A stretch of DNA of 64,000 nt. Source: Kappaphycus alvarezii. Taxonomy: Eukaryota; Rhodophyta; Florideophyceae; Gigartinales; Solieriaceae. The position numbers were made by a program, and so were the translations under genes. Shown one piece after another: positions 32,910 through 43,351 of this stretch. Each line of letters starts with the position of its first letter. Positions within the stretch are counted from its first letter, which is position 1. The stretch is taken from NCBI GenBank assembly GCA_002205965.3, contig NADL03000076.1, forward strand, positions 349,373 to 413,372, read 5' to 3'. A model generated the notes under the pieces. It did no database searches. It was not told the DNA's origin and was given only the letters and a program-made list of their open reading frames with translations.

Positions 32910-33600
32910 CTATGAGGCCTTGTAGACTTTAGAATTACTTGAGGACAACAACGCCATGTCACTCAATGAAGATGAAGGACGCAGGTCTTCTTTACGGTAT
33001 GTAGCCATTGTGCGATTGCAGTAATCTCCAGCATATAGTAGGCCGTAGAGGCGCTTGAAAAATTTCAGAACACTTATCATTTGGGAGTCGCAACTAGGGA
33101 GGGGTCTTAGGTAGAAATTTCGGCAGAGACATTCGGAAGACTGAAGGTAAGCCTGGCTGACATCGTTGCTCCAAATGCTGAATTTGTGAATTACCGCCAG
33201 TGAAGACATGACTCTGGTTGAATATTGTCGCAAGTTCGTGGAGTTGTGAACAGCTAGGTTTTTATCTTTGTATCGGTGCCCTTGCGCGACGAATCGAGCT
33301 TTGTATACTGGTGCTTTTGTTTCGAAATTTTCTATGGTAAGGACGAATCTACCAGTCAAAATGTTAGCTTTCTTAGGAAGACGCGACTTTGAAACAGTAG
33401 TCCAGACTTTTCAGTCCAGGAGGCCTCGTATTTCTGTACGTATAGCACCATAAATTGCAGGAAATGTCTACGAGAATCTTTAGGATGGAGCGTCTCTTAG
33501 AGTAGACGGGTAATCCCTTTGGTGGTTTATAGCTGAAGGGTATTAATATGGAGTGTAAAATGGCGGCGAATTTTTCATCCGCGGAAAGTATATTGTTCAA
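32910..33600 (-). pseudogene. Copia reverse transcriptase fragment of the minus-strand element
   Basis: Seen: RFVLTIENFETKAPVYKARF, VAQGHRYKDKNLAVHNSTNL, SIWSNDVSQAYLQSSE and FKRLYGLLYAGDY (33359-32995). The upstream minus frame at 33600-33373 is an approach region. Known: KARxVAQGH, D-V-x-QAYLQS and LYGLxxxGDYW define RVT_2 of copia elements. The catalytic first Asp (NDVSQAY) is kept; the YVDD box is not seen in frame. Closely related in pattern to the copia at 61.6-62.4 kb but a different lineage. Confidence 0.75.
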
Positions 33601-33842
33601 ATTTCTTGTGTACAGACGAATATTAGTTACCGAAAACTGAGTTTTCGTTCCATTCTTTTCGATGAAGGCTTTTTTCCTTCAATACGTAAGACTTTGTACG
33701 GTCCAAGCCATTTGATATGTTCCTTCTCACGATACACTAATACCTCTTGACCTGGCTCGAAGTTCACAGTAGAGGAAAACGGAAGGTTGTCTAGAAGTTC
33801 CCTTTGAATACCCAGCCGGAGGTAATGGTTTCCATTTCTGCC

Positions 33843-34330
33843 CTAGCGAGGATAAAGCGCGCAAACGTTCTGCCTGATTGGAAGGGAATTGTTGACAGAG
33901 GGGAAGCGAGGGAGGGTGCTGAAGACAAGCAGGGACGGGTCAAGACCATCTGGACTCATGGTATCGTTCATGGCTTTGACTGAAAGGGGAAGAATTATAT
34001 GAGAGTTTAGTTGAGGGTATTCTAGGGTGACTTTCAGGTAGATACTGCGCAACCAGTCGTGGTATTTTCGCCAGCTCCAAGAGAATTATGGCTTTCGACA
34101 CCTGAGAGATCAAGTTTGATACCTTCCGTTGAATCATTGTCTTGGAAGCGAGCCGAAGTGAAGACGGAGCCCTGATCAATGCGTATGGTGTCAGGGTAAC
34201 CAGTGTAAATTGAGGCCCAACATTGAAGAAAGTTGACCCAAATATCTTCAACCCCTGAAGAAAAATTGTACCAATTATCTTCAATATATTCGCCTAGTAA
34301 CATAGGTATATCTGCGGTGACGACATCCAC
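33843..34330 (-). pseudogene. Copia integrase core of the minus-strand element
   Basis: Seen: FLQCWASIYTGYPDTIRIDQ, GSVFTSARFQDND, LDLSGVESHNSLGAGE, then in the next frame RSIYLKVTLEYPQLNSHIIL and LSVKAMNDTMSPDGLDPSLL with VFSTLPRFPS. Known: D-Q-G-S-x-F and SGVExHxSLGxGERYH are rve core motifs, with a Glu-containing E-S-H segment as the third acid, followed by VKAxNDTxGPxGLxPSxLVFG. One frameshift splits the domain near 34040. Confidence 0.75.
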
Positions 34331-35354
34331 ACTGATTGTTTGGAGGAACGGTCAGTGCAGGGTATGCGAACTGGAAAAGTCCCGATAGAAGCAAGGGTTC
34401 CATCATCGAAGCGAAAGAAGGTATTTGAATGGTAGGAATCAAATTGCATCGAGTCATTTTGCTTTATGCAGCTGCTTGTTTTTGTCCTATAACTTGTTTT
34501 TGAGCACCAAGGTCAATACAGGCCCCATTCAAGCCAGAAAGGCACGAGGGTTTGAAATCCGAGATCCTGGCATGGAGGAAATTGGCAGCATTACAGGGAT
34601 TATCTGCGTTATTACGACGGAGGTAGGGGAAGGAGGGATATTACTGCGGCTTGCTGATAGATCCCGGGTCAAAAATCCGTGCAATAGTCTTTAATGTCAT
34701 CAAGGGGATTAAAGTGGGGGCTGATCATGAATTATTTCGTCTGAGGAGAAGGGGTCGAATGAATGTTCAGGGTTGGACTCTTCGACAAGGTTTATCTCTG
34801 AGTTTCGAAATAGGCGGGTATCGTAAGCGCTATCTGGATGGTACCTATCGTCAAGTTCTGAAAGTACTCGTTTCAAGACTTGAATTTCTTGATTCGGGTA
34901 TTTATTGGAATAGAAACGAAGACGATTTTCGGTAATTTTTTTTTGATATTCTTGGGATAGGGGCCTTTGTTGAGAAACCCATTTTTCCGCAGTTACAGCA
35001 ATGCAGAGGGAAGGAGGGGGATGGGTTGATATTTGAGTGACGAGAATGTGGTCGGGATGGATTGTTTGGGAGTAGGGACTTGGAGGAAGGGAACGAGGGT
35101 ACATGGGCTGACCAGAAGCAAAGTACGTGGATGCTGATGCCATAGGTCTATAACGTCGATTGCGTGCAATAGAAGATTCCTACTCTGTTTGGATTGCACA
35201 ATGCAGTTTCGACAGTAAGTCCTTGTACGTTATCTCGTAGTTTGTTTGTTGCATGCATGAGAAAGTGCGTTGACCATGAGTATCCTGAAACTGCCCCGCG
35301 GAGCAATTCAATTTTTGTTTCTTCACCTCGCTTGTGATGGGGGATACACGGTTC

Positions 35355-36570
35355 TTATTTGAGAACAATCGATTCAATTTTGTACAGAGCAGCTAAAAGC
35401 GAAGAGGAGGACACGAGATAATCTTCAATGTACAAGTTGCAAAGGTATCGATAGAACTGATTTTGACGTGAGATCGGATTAAAGTGGTTGTCGATCTTGA
35501 TAATAACTGTTCCGAAATCAACGAAACGATCCTCAAAATTAGTCTGATAATTTATAAGGGCATGATCGCGGAATAATAAATGGAGAAATTGCATTTTCTC
35601 TTCTTGGGACAAAAGTAAATCTCGAGTGACGTATTGGTACTCAGTGCCGAAGGAATAAAATTTTTCCGTACCAAAGTATTTCCCAGCGCCCCCATTGAAA
35701 CGCTGTGACATATTACTGACCATTTTTTGAAAATCATGGTTGTCCATTAGACTTGAAGGGGGATGGAGAAGGAGATGTCAATAGAACAGATCGGTTGATA
35801 TTATTTCCTTGATATGTTTGATATATGTATCAAGTTCAAGAAAAATGTTTCGAAGTTTATAGCAACGGGAACAATACGAATTTGAGGAATGACTTAATTT
35901 CTGTAAATGAAAGGATTTGAGATTATTTTTCGTCCGAACATGAATTCAGGTTTCAAATCTTCGCGGAAGACGTCACACAATTTATTTCGGATGAAATTTT
36001 CGTCGGATGCGTAGCCACGGATTGTCCGACGAAATTGCGCTTTCTTCGTTTGCGAGGGTTAATCCTGAGCAAAACAAACTTTGTTGATTGTTTGCTTGAT
36101 TGGGAACGGGGAGGTCAAGGGGTGGCGGTGGAATGACATGGGGAATAGGGACACCGGGATGAATAGGTACAGGAAAATTTGATGAAAAAGAGACATTAAT
36201 TTGGGACAGGGGCATTCATTCCCAAGGGGGAGTTTGGAAGGGAATATTTTGTGAACAAGGTAGACCAGAGTGTTGGAATGACTGAATTTGTCGATTACCC
36301 TGGGTTAAAACTTGAATTTGCGGTGTATTACTGGTTCGCATACCCTGAGAAAGGTCGTCACCAGATGCAGAGCCATTCGGAGCGACGTCGCAGAGTGAGG
36401 GAGGTCTCTGATACAACCATGCTGGACAGCCCGACGACAGGTGGATGTATGGGGTGAGTTACTACCCTGAAGTAGCTATGACCTATCCATCCTTCCGTCG
36501 GACGAAGAGGATGTACGTGACGCTGCGACGGCTCTGGTATGCGAGAAGCTGTGCGCCTAGTGTTGTTCAT
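35355..36570 (-). pseudogene. Copia gag region of the minus-strand element
   Basis: Seen: from 36570 (MNNTRRTASRIPEPSQRHVH) a Pro/Gln-rich N-terminal region through 36416-35982 (HPGVPIPHVIPPPPLDLPVP). After breaks the gag core runs from 35747: DNHDFQKMVSNMSQRFNGGA, KYFGTEKFYSFGT, EKMQFLHLLFRDHALINYQT and HFNPISRQNQFYRYLCNLYI. Known: copia gag cores have a KYxGxxxDxF start and a final HF...R...L...L segment. Several stops. It lies 5' of the integrase, RT and RNase H in the expected order. Confidence 0.6.
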
Positions 36571-36639
36571 ATGGCTACCTCCTGTACTGTCCTTTTCTTT
36601 CCTCGCGTTAATGAAGAAACTACGGGCCGTTGTGCGAAG

Positions 36640-36790
36640 TAAAGTACTGTAGAACGGTCTTACAGTAATTGCGTACTGTGACAGTTTGACTTGTTGACCA
36701 CAAATAAAAAATTACACTGCACTGTATTGTAGTGTGCGGGTACTGTATTATGTACAGTGAAGGCGTTATTTTAGATATACAGTGGGATTC
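36640..36790. repeat. TACTGTA/TACAGTA-rich stretch
   Basis: Repeated GTACTGT, TACAGT and CACTGTATTG words as at 1.3-2.3 kb. It lies between the gag start and a Ser/Pro-rich gene inside the minus-strand copia element, suggesting inserted DNA. Confidence 0.5.
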
Positions 36791-36898
36791 GTAAGCCTTA
36801 CAGAGCTTTGAAAGTCCTACAGCGCAAAACAGTGAGTAACAAAAAAACATGATGTTTGAATTTTTTGGTTTTGTTTTGAATAGGTTTTGGTGTTTTAA

Positions 36899-36938
36899 AT
36901 ATTTTTGAATTTTTGAATTTTTGAATTTTTGAATTTTA
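36899..36938 (+). repeat. 8-bp tandem repeat (TTTTTGAA)n
   Basis: About five units of TTTTTGAA. A simple repeat, also the source of repeated KIQKF/NSKIQ-like shadows on the minus strand. Confidence 0.9.
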
Positions 36939-37038
36939 TTGTAAAACAATGAAACAGTAAAACAGTGCAAGCGTTAACTTGAGACGGCCTTGTAGATATC
37001 GAACTCGGCGGCGATGAGGTGGACTGTTTCGTGGTTTG

Positions 37039-37777
37039 TCAGATCGTTTTTTCTTGGAAACCAGCGATGGCATTGTGTACAGCGTAGGCCTTTACGTTCA
37101 TCAAGTCTCTGTAAGGTTTGCTTGTGCGGATCAGATTTTTCTGGAACTCTAATTGTTTGAAATTACAATACGAAATATTACAAACAGTACCGTGAAAGGC
37201 TTTGCGGTTCCTTTCGCGCATACGCGAGTTTGCGACGCGGTAGAGGGTAGCGTTTACCCTGTCGGGGAGGTTCTGTAGGGGTGTGGTGCGCCTGGAGGCG
37301 TTGGGTGTGGGGTCACAGTGGTGCGGGCTTGGGTAACTGAACTGCGGGAGGCAGCGCTGGTGCTAGTGGCAGAGTATGGGGTTCTCGAGTGCTTTGGGAG
37401 CAGGGCGGGAGCGGATGGTAGGAGACACCAGGAGCGGAGGCAGGCTGGGAGCAGAGGGATAGAACGCCAGAAGTGCGAGGACTCTGGGAGTAGGACGAGG
37501 ATGGTTGGGGACGAAGACTGGTTCGGGTGGTGGGGACAGAAACAGGCCGGGAGCGGAATGGAGCTAAACAAGGAGAGGCCAGGGAGGAAGCAGTCAGATC
37601 GATCACTTCCGGATGAGCTGGGGGGCTTGGTAAGAGAGAGCGACCAGCGACTTCCGCCTCGGTTTTCACCAGCGCGGAACCCCCATCTGAGTCCCACGAG
37701 TCGTCCGAGTATTCTGATGCGGATGAATCGGAAGGGGAAGGGCGCGGTAGCCTGGAGTTCCTTCTCCGATCAGTCAA
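37039..37777 (-). CDS. Ser/Pro-rich protein with conserved-looking C-terminal part, unknown
   Basis: Seen: the minus ORF from 37777 (TDRRRNSRLPRPSPSDSSAS, EYSDDSWDSDGGSALVKTEA) is Ser/Pro-rich to a stop at 37313. A second minus frame to 37254 stays open, and a third (37221-37039) reads RERNRKAFHGTVCNISYCNF, IRTSKPYRDLMNVKAYAVHN and AIAGFQEKTI. The N-terminus has a DSSASEYSDDSWDSD acidic tract followed by VIDLTASS, reminiscent of a SUMO-interacting motif; that is inference only. It lies within the 5' leader zone of the copia element, so it may be nested or part of the retroelement. I do not recognise the family; the frame breaks suggest decay. Confidence 0.35.
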
Positions 37778-38107
37778 CGATCGTTTGAAGCCCTTTTCTT
37801 AGCAATAGTCCACGGTTAGTTGGCTTTTAGGTATCTTTAGAGTCAGCCATTGGTCGGGTTAAATCTCTGTCAGATACAGAGGTAATGGTCGTCTGTCTAG
37901 CAGAGATAGGGATACTGAACTCTTTTTAGTATATTCCTTCGAATCTTGAGTCGGGAGGCAAACGATGCGGCATCATCTAACGATGCTGCAGCGAAGGACT
38001 CAGTTACAAGGATTCCGATGAGAACGGAGCGGTAGAGGTAGAAGAAAATGGGTTTTGAGGGTGGGTTTTGGTAAGAGTAATGGGCCTATTGCCCGTAACT
38101 TTGCCAA

Positions 38108-38573
38108 TGTCGGGAAAAACAAAGCCCGTTTGCTTTTGCGTTGACCAGTTAGATGAAACTTTGTGAAACTGATGGCTGGTTCAGGCTGCTACTCGGCTGA
38201 GCCCCAGTGTTTATTTTACTCCAGGCAGACTAGCAGAGGTAGATCAACATTGACTAGAGATATTAGGCCGAGGTCCGTAGGAGACCGAAGGCCCGTGAAA
38301 CAGTGTACTTTCTAATGTTTCGCTACCCAGCTAAGTATGGCGCCAAGGGATCCTACGATATGAAGCAGACTTCGCCCCAACAGGACGGAGATATTAGAGG
38401 AAGTGCTACCTTTAAGGGGAGTCTAAAAGGGAATTTCATCATTATACTACTTGATTGAATATAGTATGAATGTCTATGTCACCCACATACAGTATTTGAT
38501 AGCTTAAACCTACTATGCTGTATCTGACTTGAGTCGGATCGACTAGATCACCCAGGGTATGACTAAAAAACTA
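38108..38573 (-). repeat. 5' LTR of the minus-strand copia element
   Basis: Direct copy of 31487-31943: shared TGTCGGGA start on the plus strand, GTTGACC.GTTAGATGAAAC, AGGCCGAGGTCCGTAGGAGA and CCAGGGTATGACTAA near the end. The two copies enclose gag, integrase, RT and RNase H in minus-strand order. The terminal TG at its outer end is mutated, and I see no target duplication, so they might be independent insertions. Confidence 0.6.
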
Positions 38574-38577
38574 ACCC

Positions 38578-38870
38578 TCTCCCGCTGGCCTACGACATCA
38601 ACGTGTCCTCGTCATTCCAGGAATGCTACATGTCAATGGGAGCACGGGAAGCGCGAGCCGTTGCCAACACAGCAGAGAAGCGGAAGAAGAGGGACCTAGC
38701 CACGAAAGGGTCTGCTATTCCTGGCGAGGTCCTGCCCGGACGATAAAAGTTAGGATGGGATTTTGTGCCACTGGCTTTTGACTCGATAGGATCACCTTCT
38801 AAGACAGCATCGAAGGCCATAGAGTAGTACGCGGCAGCTGTCGCGTCTCGCAGCGGCTGTTCTACGGGGG
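38578..38870 (+). pseudogene. LINE ORF C-terminus (first family), fragment
   Basis: Frame reads LAYDINVSSSFQECYMSMGA, REARAVANTAEKRKKRDLAT, GWDFVPLAFDSIGSPSKTAS and YAAAVASRSG. This matches the A-x-x-AExxKxxK...GWxFVPLAxxxxG pattern of the LINE tails at 23.5 and 30.2 kb. An in-frame TAA follows PGEVLPGR. It ends at a copy of the ~50-bp motif (38873-38921). Confidence 0.65.
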
Positions 38871-39089
38871 GAGAGGAAAGGTTTGGGTGTTTTACTCTTG
38901 GAAGGTATATCCGATCGTGGGAAGTGAAAACTCGTCTGTATCAGAAACTGAGTTACACTATCTGGTCCCCATGTGCGACGTCTGTTATATGTCGTGCCCC
39001 GCAACACGTAGAATATAGCCAGCCACCCTATTCAAAATTAATTTTGTTTCGACTTAAATGTGTTGCGCATACAAATTAAACTGATGAAG

Positions 39090-39165
39090 GCAAATATGGG
39101 TAAATGGGGGGTTAATTTACTGTGGTAGATATGTGGGTTGGTACCCAGTAATTTGCAGGCAAATT
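39090..39165 (-). repeat. LINE 3' tail, inverted copy
   Basis: Complement of the tail at 23987-24075 (GGGGTTAATTTACTGTGGTA, GATATGTGGGTTGGTACCC). It is opposite in strand to the LINE C-terminus at 38.6 kb, so the two are not one insertion. Confidence 0.65.
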
Positions 39166-39169
39166 GATT

Positions 39170-39990
39170 TGATTCTTTAATTTTTGAAAAGTGGGGTTTG
39201 GCTATCCCCGGTGTATGCTATGTAGACATGCTCAGGATAATGGGTAATGTGAATCATGTGCCTAAATGGCTGGCTCGAAGCCTGTCAGCAGGCATGATGC
39301 ACTGGACATCATATAATGACATCATATAATGATAAAGACAACTGATAGTTGTCTTTACATGTAATTTGTTAAAATAACCCAGAAATTCCCTTTTTTCCTA
39401 CCGGGTTTATGATGTGCTTCGTATTCGTGTGTTACTTGCTACGGCAGAGTGGTCCCACTCTACTGTATAATGTCGTGTGTGGGAGAATGCATGTGACGCT
39501 GTTTTGCTATCATCTCGTTTTGGTCCCAAGACTGTACATCCTGCATTAAGCTAGAAAGGCTGTTTCCAATTCAAATCGAAGGGTTGCCAGACGGCCTCCC
39601 GCAATGTATGCCGTCTGTTCAGTCGGTGGCTAAATCGAGGATTCGAACCGTTCAATAAACTGGCAACAACCGGAATCCAGAATGCTACTGCCTCACGTAA
39701 GCGGCAAGGTAGTAACATCCAGGGTTCCAGAATTGGTCCTCACTCCAATTGCGCTGCCCTCGGCGCAAATTTGCACAACTATTGGTTCATGACCACTACT
39801 TGTTCATCAGCACTATGCAACCTTGTGATCATGAAGTGATTCATGCATCGCGGCTACATGGTGGAGAGCCACTTTTGCAGTCTAGCGTTGTAGGAGCTTT
39901 ACTCTGCTCGGGCCAACCAGCGCAAGCGCTCACAGCTTTCTCTGTACCGAAACGCTTCCTGCTATGCCAACATTTTTTGCAGACTGGCTT
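39170..39990. other. Intergenic stretch upstream of vWA-like gene A
   Basis: No convincing ORF. 39620-39660 contains ATTCGAACC resembling a tRNA T-loop, but no cloverleaf can be drawn. I see nothing else. Confidence 0.35.
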
Positions 39991-39993
39991 GCA

Positions 39994-39999
39994 TATAAA
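39994..39999 (+). promoter_or_regulatory. TATA box of vWA-like gene A
   Basis: TATAAA within GCATATAAAG, about 150 bp upstream of the chosen ATG at 40148. Gene B has a TATATAA at a similar distance (about 140 bp), which supports both. Confidence 0.5.
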
Positions 40000-40147
40000 G
40001 TAGACAAACGGTCCCATCCGATATCCATCTGCATTATCGACGTTAACACGGTTCAGTACGAAGGCATCACTTTTATCAGTCCAGTATCACTATCAGAAGT
40101 TGCAGAACGTGGTCCGCAACACCAATCGCAAGTTTAGTCCTCCCGAA

Positions 40148-40840
40148 ATGATCAGAATTTATGTCATTATCGTCATGACGTTGGCTGCTTTTGCGAGCTA
40201 TGCGTTCGCTGCCATCGTTAGCGGAATTCCAACCGTGCAAAGACTGTCTAGTGCTGCGAAGGACGATATCCGTGAGATGATTGCTGCTGACGGTGGCTGC
40301 AGCGCTAACGTGTGCTTTGCCATTGACGGAGGTGAGGCCATTTCAGCGGCAGAGTTCGAGGCCGAGAAGAACTTTGTGCTGGACGTTGTCTCGGTGCTGG
40401 TTGATAACCCTGTCGAGTTGGCCGCCGTGCAGTACTCGACATATGTCAGAACTATCAGCACGCTTACCACTGATGACGCAGCGTTCAATCTGGCTGTGCG
40501 GGATGAAGAGCAGATCGCGGGAGAGTCCTTCATCGCGGGCGGTGTGAAAGCCTGTTTCTCTACATTGATTCAGAGGAGAGGAGACGCGAACAAGATGGTG
40601 GTGATTGGCGATGGTAACGGTACAATGACTTCCAGCGCTGTTACATTCGCGAAGTTTCTCCGTCTTACGGGAGGAGAGGTCTGCGCCGTTGAGGCAGGCA
40701 CGGCCAACCGAAGCACGTTGCTTGAAATTACAGGAGGCAGGACAGAGAATGTGTTTCGGGTTGACAACTTTCTCAATGCCTTTGACATCGATCAGATTGT
40801 CGAAAGGCTTGCCCTCCAAATTTGCAAGAAACAGAGATGA
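40148..40840 (+). CDS. vWA-like secreted protein, member A (apparently intact)
   Basis: A 230-aa intronless ORF. The start at 40148 (MIRIYVIIVMTLAAFASYAFA) gives a clear signal peptide; the longer in-frame start at 40100 would bury it. The mature part has a family core: GGCSANVCFAIDGGEAISAA (about residues 54-73), VELAAVQYSTYVRTISTLTT, SFIAGGVKACFSTLIQRRGD, NKMVVIGDGNGTMTSSAV, LTGGEVCAVEAGTANRSTLL and VERLALQICKKQR. Known: the vWA fold has a buried strand ending (F/L)xxDxSxS, then a T-x-x-Gxx helix and a third strand with TDG. Here the strand order and the AVQY and GDG landmarks fit, but the MIDAS is incomplete (DGGEA). Five conserved Cys suggest disulphides. Probably extracellular; partner and role unknown. 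A downstream AATTAAA (about 40971) may be a poly(A) signal. Confidence 0.8.
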   Translation: MIRIYVIIVMTLAAFASYAFAAIVSGIPTVQRLSSAAKDDIREMIAADGGCSANVCFAIDGGEAISAAEFEAEKNFVLDVVSVLVDNPVELAAVQYSTYVRTISTLTTDDAAFNLAVRDEEQIAGESFIAGGVKACFSTLIQRRGDANKMVVIGDGNGTMTSSAVTFAKFLRLTGGEVCAVEAGTANRSTLLEITGGRTENVFRVDNFLNAFDIDQIVERLALQICKKQR

Positions 40841-41589
40841 GGGGCAGGTTGCAGCTGATGGAAGACAAAGTAACGAAGGCATACATCGGAAAGGAAAAAC
40901 TTAATGTATCGGGGATGCTTGTAGTGTTTACAGTTTGACAGATGACGCTTCAAGTACATACCTCATGTCGAATTAAATGTTACAATGACACTCACGTTAA
41001 CGAATTTACAGTACTTCCAGCAGTCCCCTTTCTGGGCTTGTCAACGCACCCCATCCTGCCCGTTCCATACGCTCCCTTCTTCTCTGGACACAGCCGTTAG
41101 AGCCTTGAAGCAGTAATGCAACCAAATGTTTCCCTCTGGTGAAATAGTCCAAAACAGAAACGGGTCTGCGCCTCCGTGACCCTGTGACTACATCGGCGGT
41201 CAAGGCAGGCGAGGAGACATGCCGCATTAGACAGTACAGCTTGCGCTGCGTGTCTACTATGTCCTCTAAACTGAAATACCTTAAGCGCTGTATACATACT
41301 TCTAAAAATAACATTTTTTACAACCCCAGTACTGTATACCTTTTTTAAGTCGATGCTGGTTTGTGTCTGTTACAGGAGACCCACTTTAATCTTTACACAT
41401 AGCTCACCTGGAAAACTCCCCCGGTTCATAGCCCTCCGAAGTCTCGTACGGTAGTAAATAATTCCACTACTGTATCTCCCCTGGCTAATATTTAAATGAA
41501 GGTCCTAGTTTCTCTACCTACGCAGTGAGTGCGACCATTTGCTGCAAATCAAATAATCTTCGAAAGGTAAAACACCCAAACCCTTTCCC

Positions 41590-41625
41590 CTGTACAGCAC
41601 TGTATACTGTATACTGTAACGTAAT
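41590..41625. repeat. TACTGTA cluster
   Basis: CTGTACAGCACTGTATACTG and adjoining TACTGTA words between vWA genes A and B; the same word family as elsewhere in the window. Confidence 0.5.
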
Positions 41626-42173
41626 TTAATTTCACGAAGGAAACATTACTTTACCTGTTGACCAAATTGCAAATTGCAATGTAAATCCTCTCCTATCCAT
41701 CCATTTGGACCGCATTGAATACACTATCCATCGGCCTTGAAACGACCGTTTACCTGGTAACCATCATATTCGGCGCCAACCTTAGCGACCAACCTGTAAA
41801 ATGCAAGCAGCAAGATATGTACGTATCAACTGTCACCATTTCTCAACGGGCACTGGGATCGCGAACATTTAGTGATTCGAGGACCCTGGTAGCAAGCTTG
41901 TTATAATGGATTGATTTTCCTGATTGCGTGCGTGATAGAGAAAGAATGTAGACTTTTAGCGATGGAAACGCTCGAATAACGGCACTGATCTGCATATCAC
42001 AGGGCTCCCAAGTGGCGAAAGGTTCAGGTGTTTCACTGTTGGAGAATATATTCGCCTAAGGTGCCGACAGCCATTCGTGGCAAACCAACCTCTGAAACAG
42101 CCCTGAATACAACAGATTTTCTATTTCACACAATAGAACCAGAAACAATAGAACCTCCCGACTATTCCCTCTG

Positions 42174-42180
42174 TATATAA
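42174..42180 (+). promoter_or_regulatory. TATA box of vWA-like gene B
   Basis: TATATAA in CTGTATATAAGATAAAC, about 140 bp upstream of the ATG at 42318. Confidence 0.5.
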
Positions 42181-42317
42181 GATAAACAATCGCTTCCAGT
42201 ATGTGACTGAAAACGCTTTCACAGAGTTATCAATCGTTGCCCTGCGATTCACGCACCTCACTGCAAGTTTTACGGACTATCTTTCAGAGCATCGCTTGCC
42301 AGCTTCACATTCCGACA

Positions 42318-42994
42318 ATGATAAAAACGTTCGTGGCTTTCGCTGTCTCTCTGGTGGGCCTTGCTGCTCACGCCAACGCCGCCGCCGTTGACCGTGTTCC
42401 GTTCGTAAGCAGACTGTCGTCCACTGCGCAGGACGAGATTCGACGCAAGGTTGCCGCCGTCGGCGGCTGCAACGCAAATGTTTGCTTTGCCATCGATGGC
42501 AGTGGGGCCATTCCCGCGGCTGAGTTTGAGGCCGAAAAATTTTTTGTGCTCGATGTCGTTAGCGTCCTGGTTGATGTAGAGTTGGCCGCGGTCCAATATG
42601 CAACTTCTGTCAGAACCATCAGCAGGCTCACTGCTGATGATATATCGTTCATTTTGGCTGTAAAGCACGAAAAACAGCTTGGGGGAGAATCCTTCGTCGT
42701 GGGTGGTATCAATGCTTGCTTTAGTAATCTGTTCCGGAGGGGGAGAGCCTATCAAATTGTGTTGCTCGGCGACGGCAACAGCACCATTGGCTCGTCCGCC
42801 ACAGCTAGGGCTGACCTTTTCCGCCATTTCGGGGAGAAATTTGTACTGTTGAAGCCGGTAATGCGAGTCATGGCGGGATGCTTGCGATAGCAGGCGGCAA
42901 CAGAGATCGAGTATTCAGGGTTAACGATTTTCTCGGTGCCATCGGCATTGACAAGCTTGTGGAGAGTCTGGTCCTACAAATTTGCAAAAAATAA
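42318..42994 (+). pseudogene. vWA-like secreted protein, member B (single frameshift)
   Basis: Start at 42318 (MIKTFVAFAVSLVGLAAHANA, a signal peptide). The core is collinear with A: GGCNANVCFAIDGSGAIPAA, DVELAAVQYATSVRTISRLT, SFVVGGINACFSNLFRRGRA, QIVLLGDGNSTIGSSATA. The frame is lost near 42830 (FRHFGEKFVLL...), and the homologous end continues in another frame: ICTVEAGNASHGGMLAIAGG, RDRVFRVNDFLGAIGIDKLV, ESLVLQICKK, stop 42992-42994. Among the three copies it keeps the best metal-site motif (DGSGA, close to DxSxS). One break only, so a sequencing error or very recent inactivation is possible. It is 1.5 kb downstream of A on the same strand, which suggests a tandem duplication. Confidence 0.75.
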
Positions 42995-43351
42995 GAGTAC
43001 TGTACCTTAATCAGTAACTCTACTTCACTTTCTGGAATCTCATCGACTTTCTGGTAGACTGTTGCTGGTGCTAGTATTCGATAGCAATGATTTACATTGC
43101 TTCTTCCATCGGCACAGGTATTTAAAATACATTCAGAATTACAACTCCAAATGGGTTCCAGCCAATACATACATCGCAATAAAGAAACTCGCTTTTCCCC
43201 TTTACTTCTTGTTCGCACAGACGGATACGGAGTGGCTGAGTAGAACTAAATAATATAATTAGAGGGGTCCTACAACTGTTGCCGCAATTAGTTCGCAACT
43301 TGTAAGTACTTAGTGATGAGATAGTATTGAGAGAGAAACGGTTTATAATTT

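Noticed and set aside
36899..36938. Short regularly spaced repeats suggesting a CRISPR-like array
   Set aside because: Simple 8-bp tandem repeat without spacers, in a eukaryotic context.
37318..37788. Plus-strand 156-codon ORF
   Set aside because: It is the complement of a Ser/Pro-rich minus ORF with more natural protein composition (acidic DSSASEYSDDSWDSD start); judged a shadow.
39600..39720. Possible tRNA on the minus strand (GGTTCGAATCC-like loop)
   Set aside because: Flanking stems do not pair and no acceptor or anticodon arm can be drawn.
40198..40882. Minus-strand ORFs over vWA-like gene A (111 and 179 codons)
   Set aside because: Antisense shadows of the plus-strand gene, whose paralogues conserve only the plus-strand protein.
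42237..42317. Upstream in-frame start extending vWA-like gene B by 27 codons
   Set aside because: The extension precedes a canonical signal peptide at 42318, has no counterpart in gene A, and lies where the 5' untranslated region is expected downstream of the TATA box.
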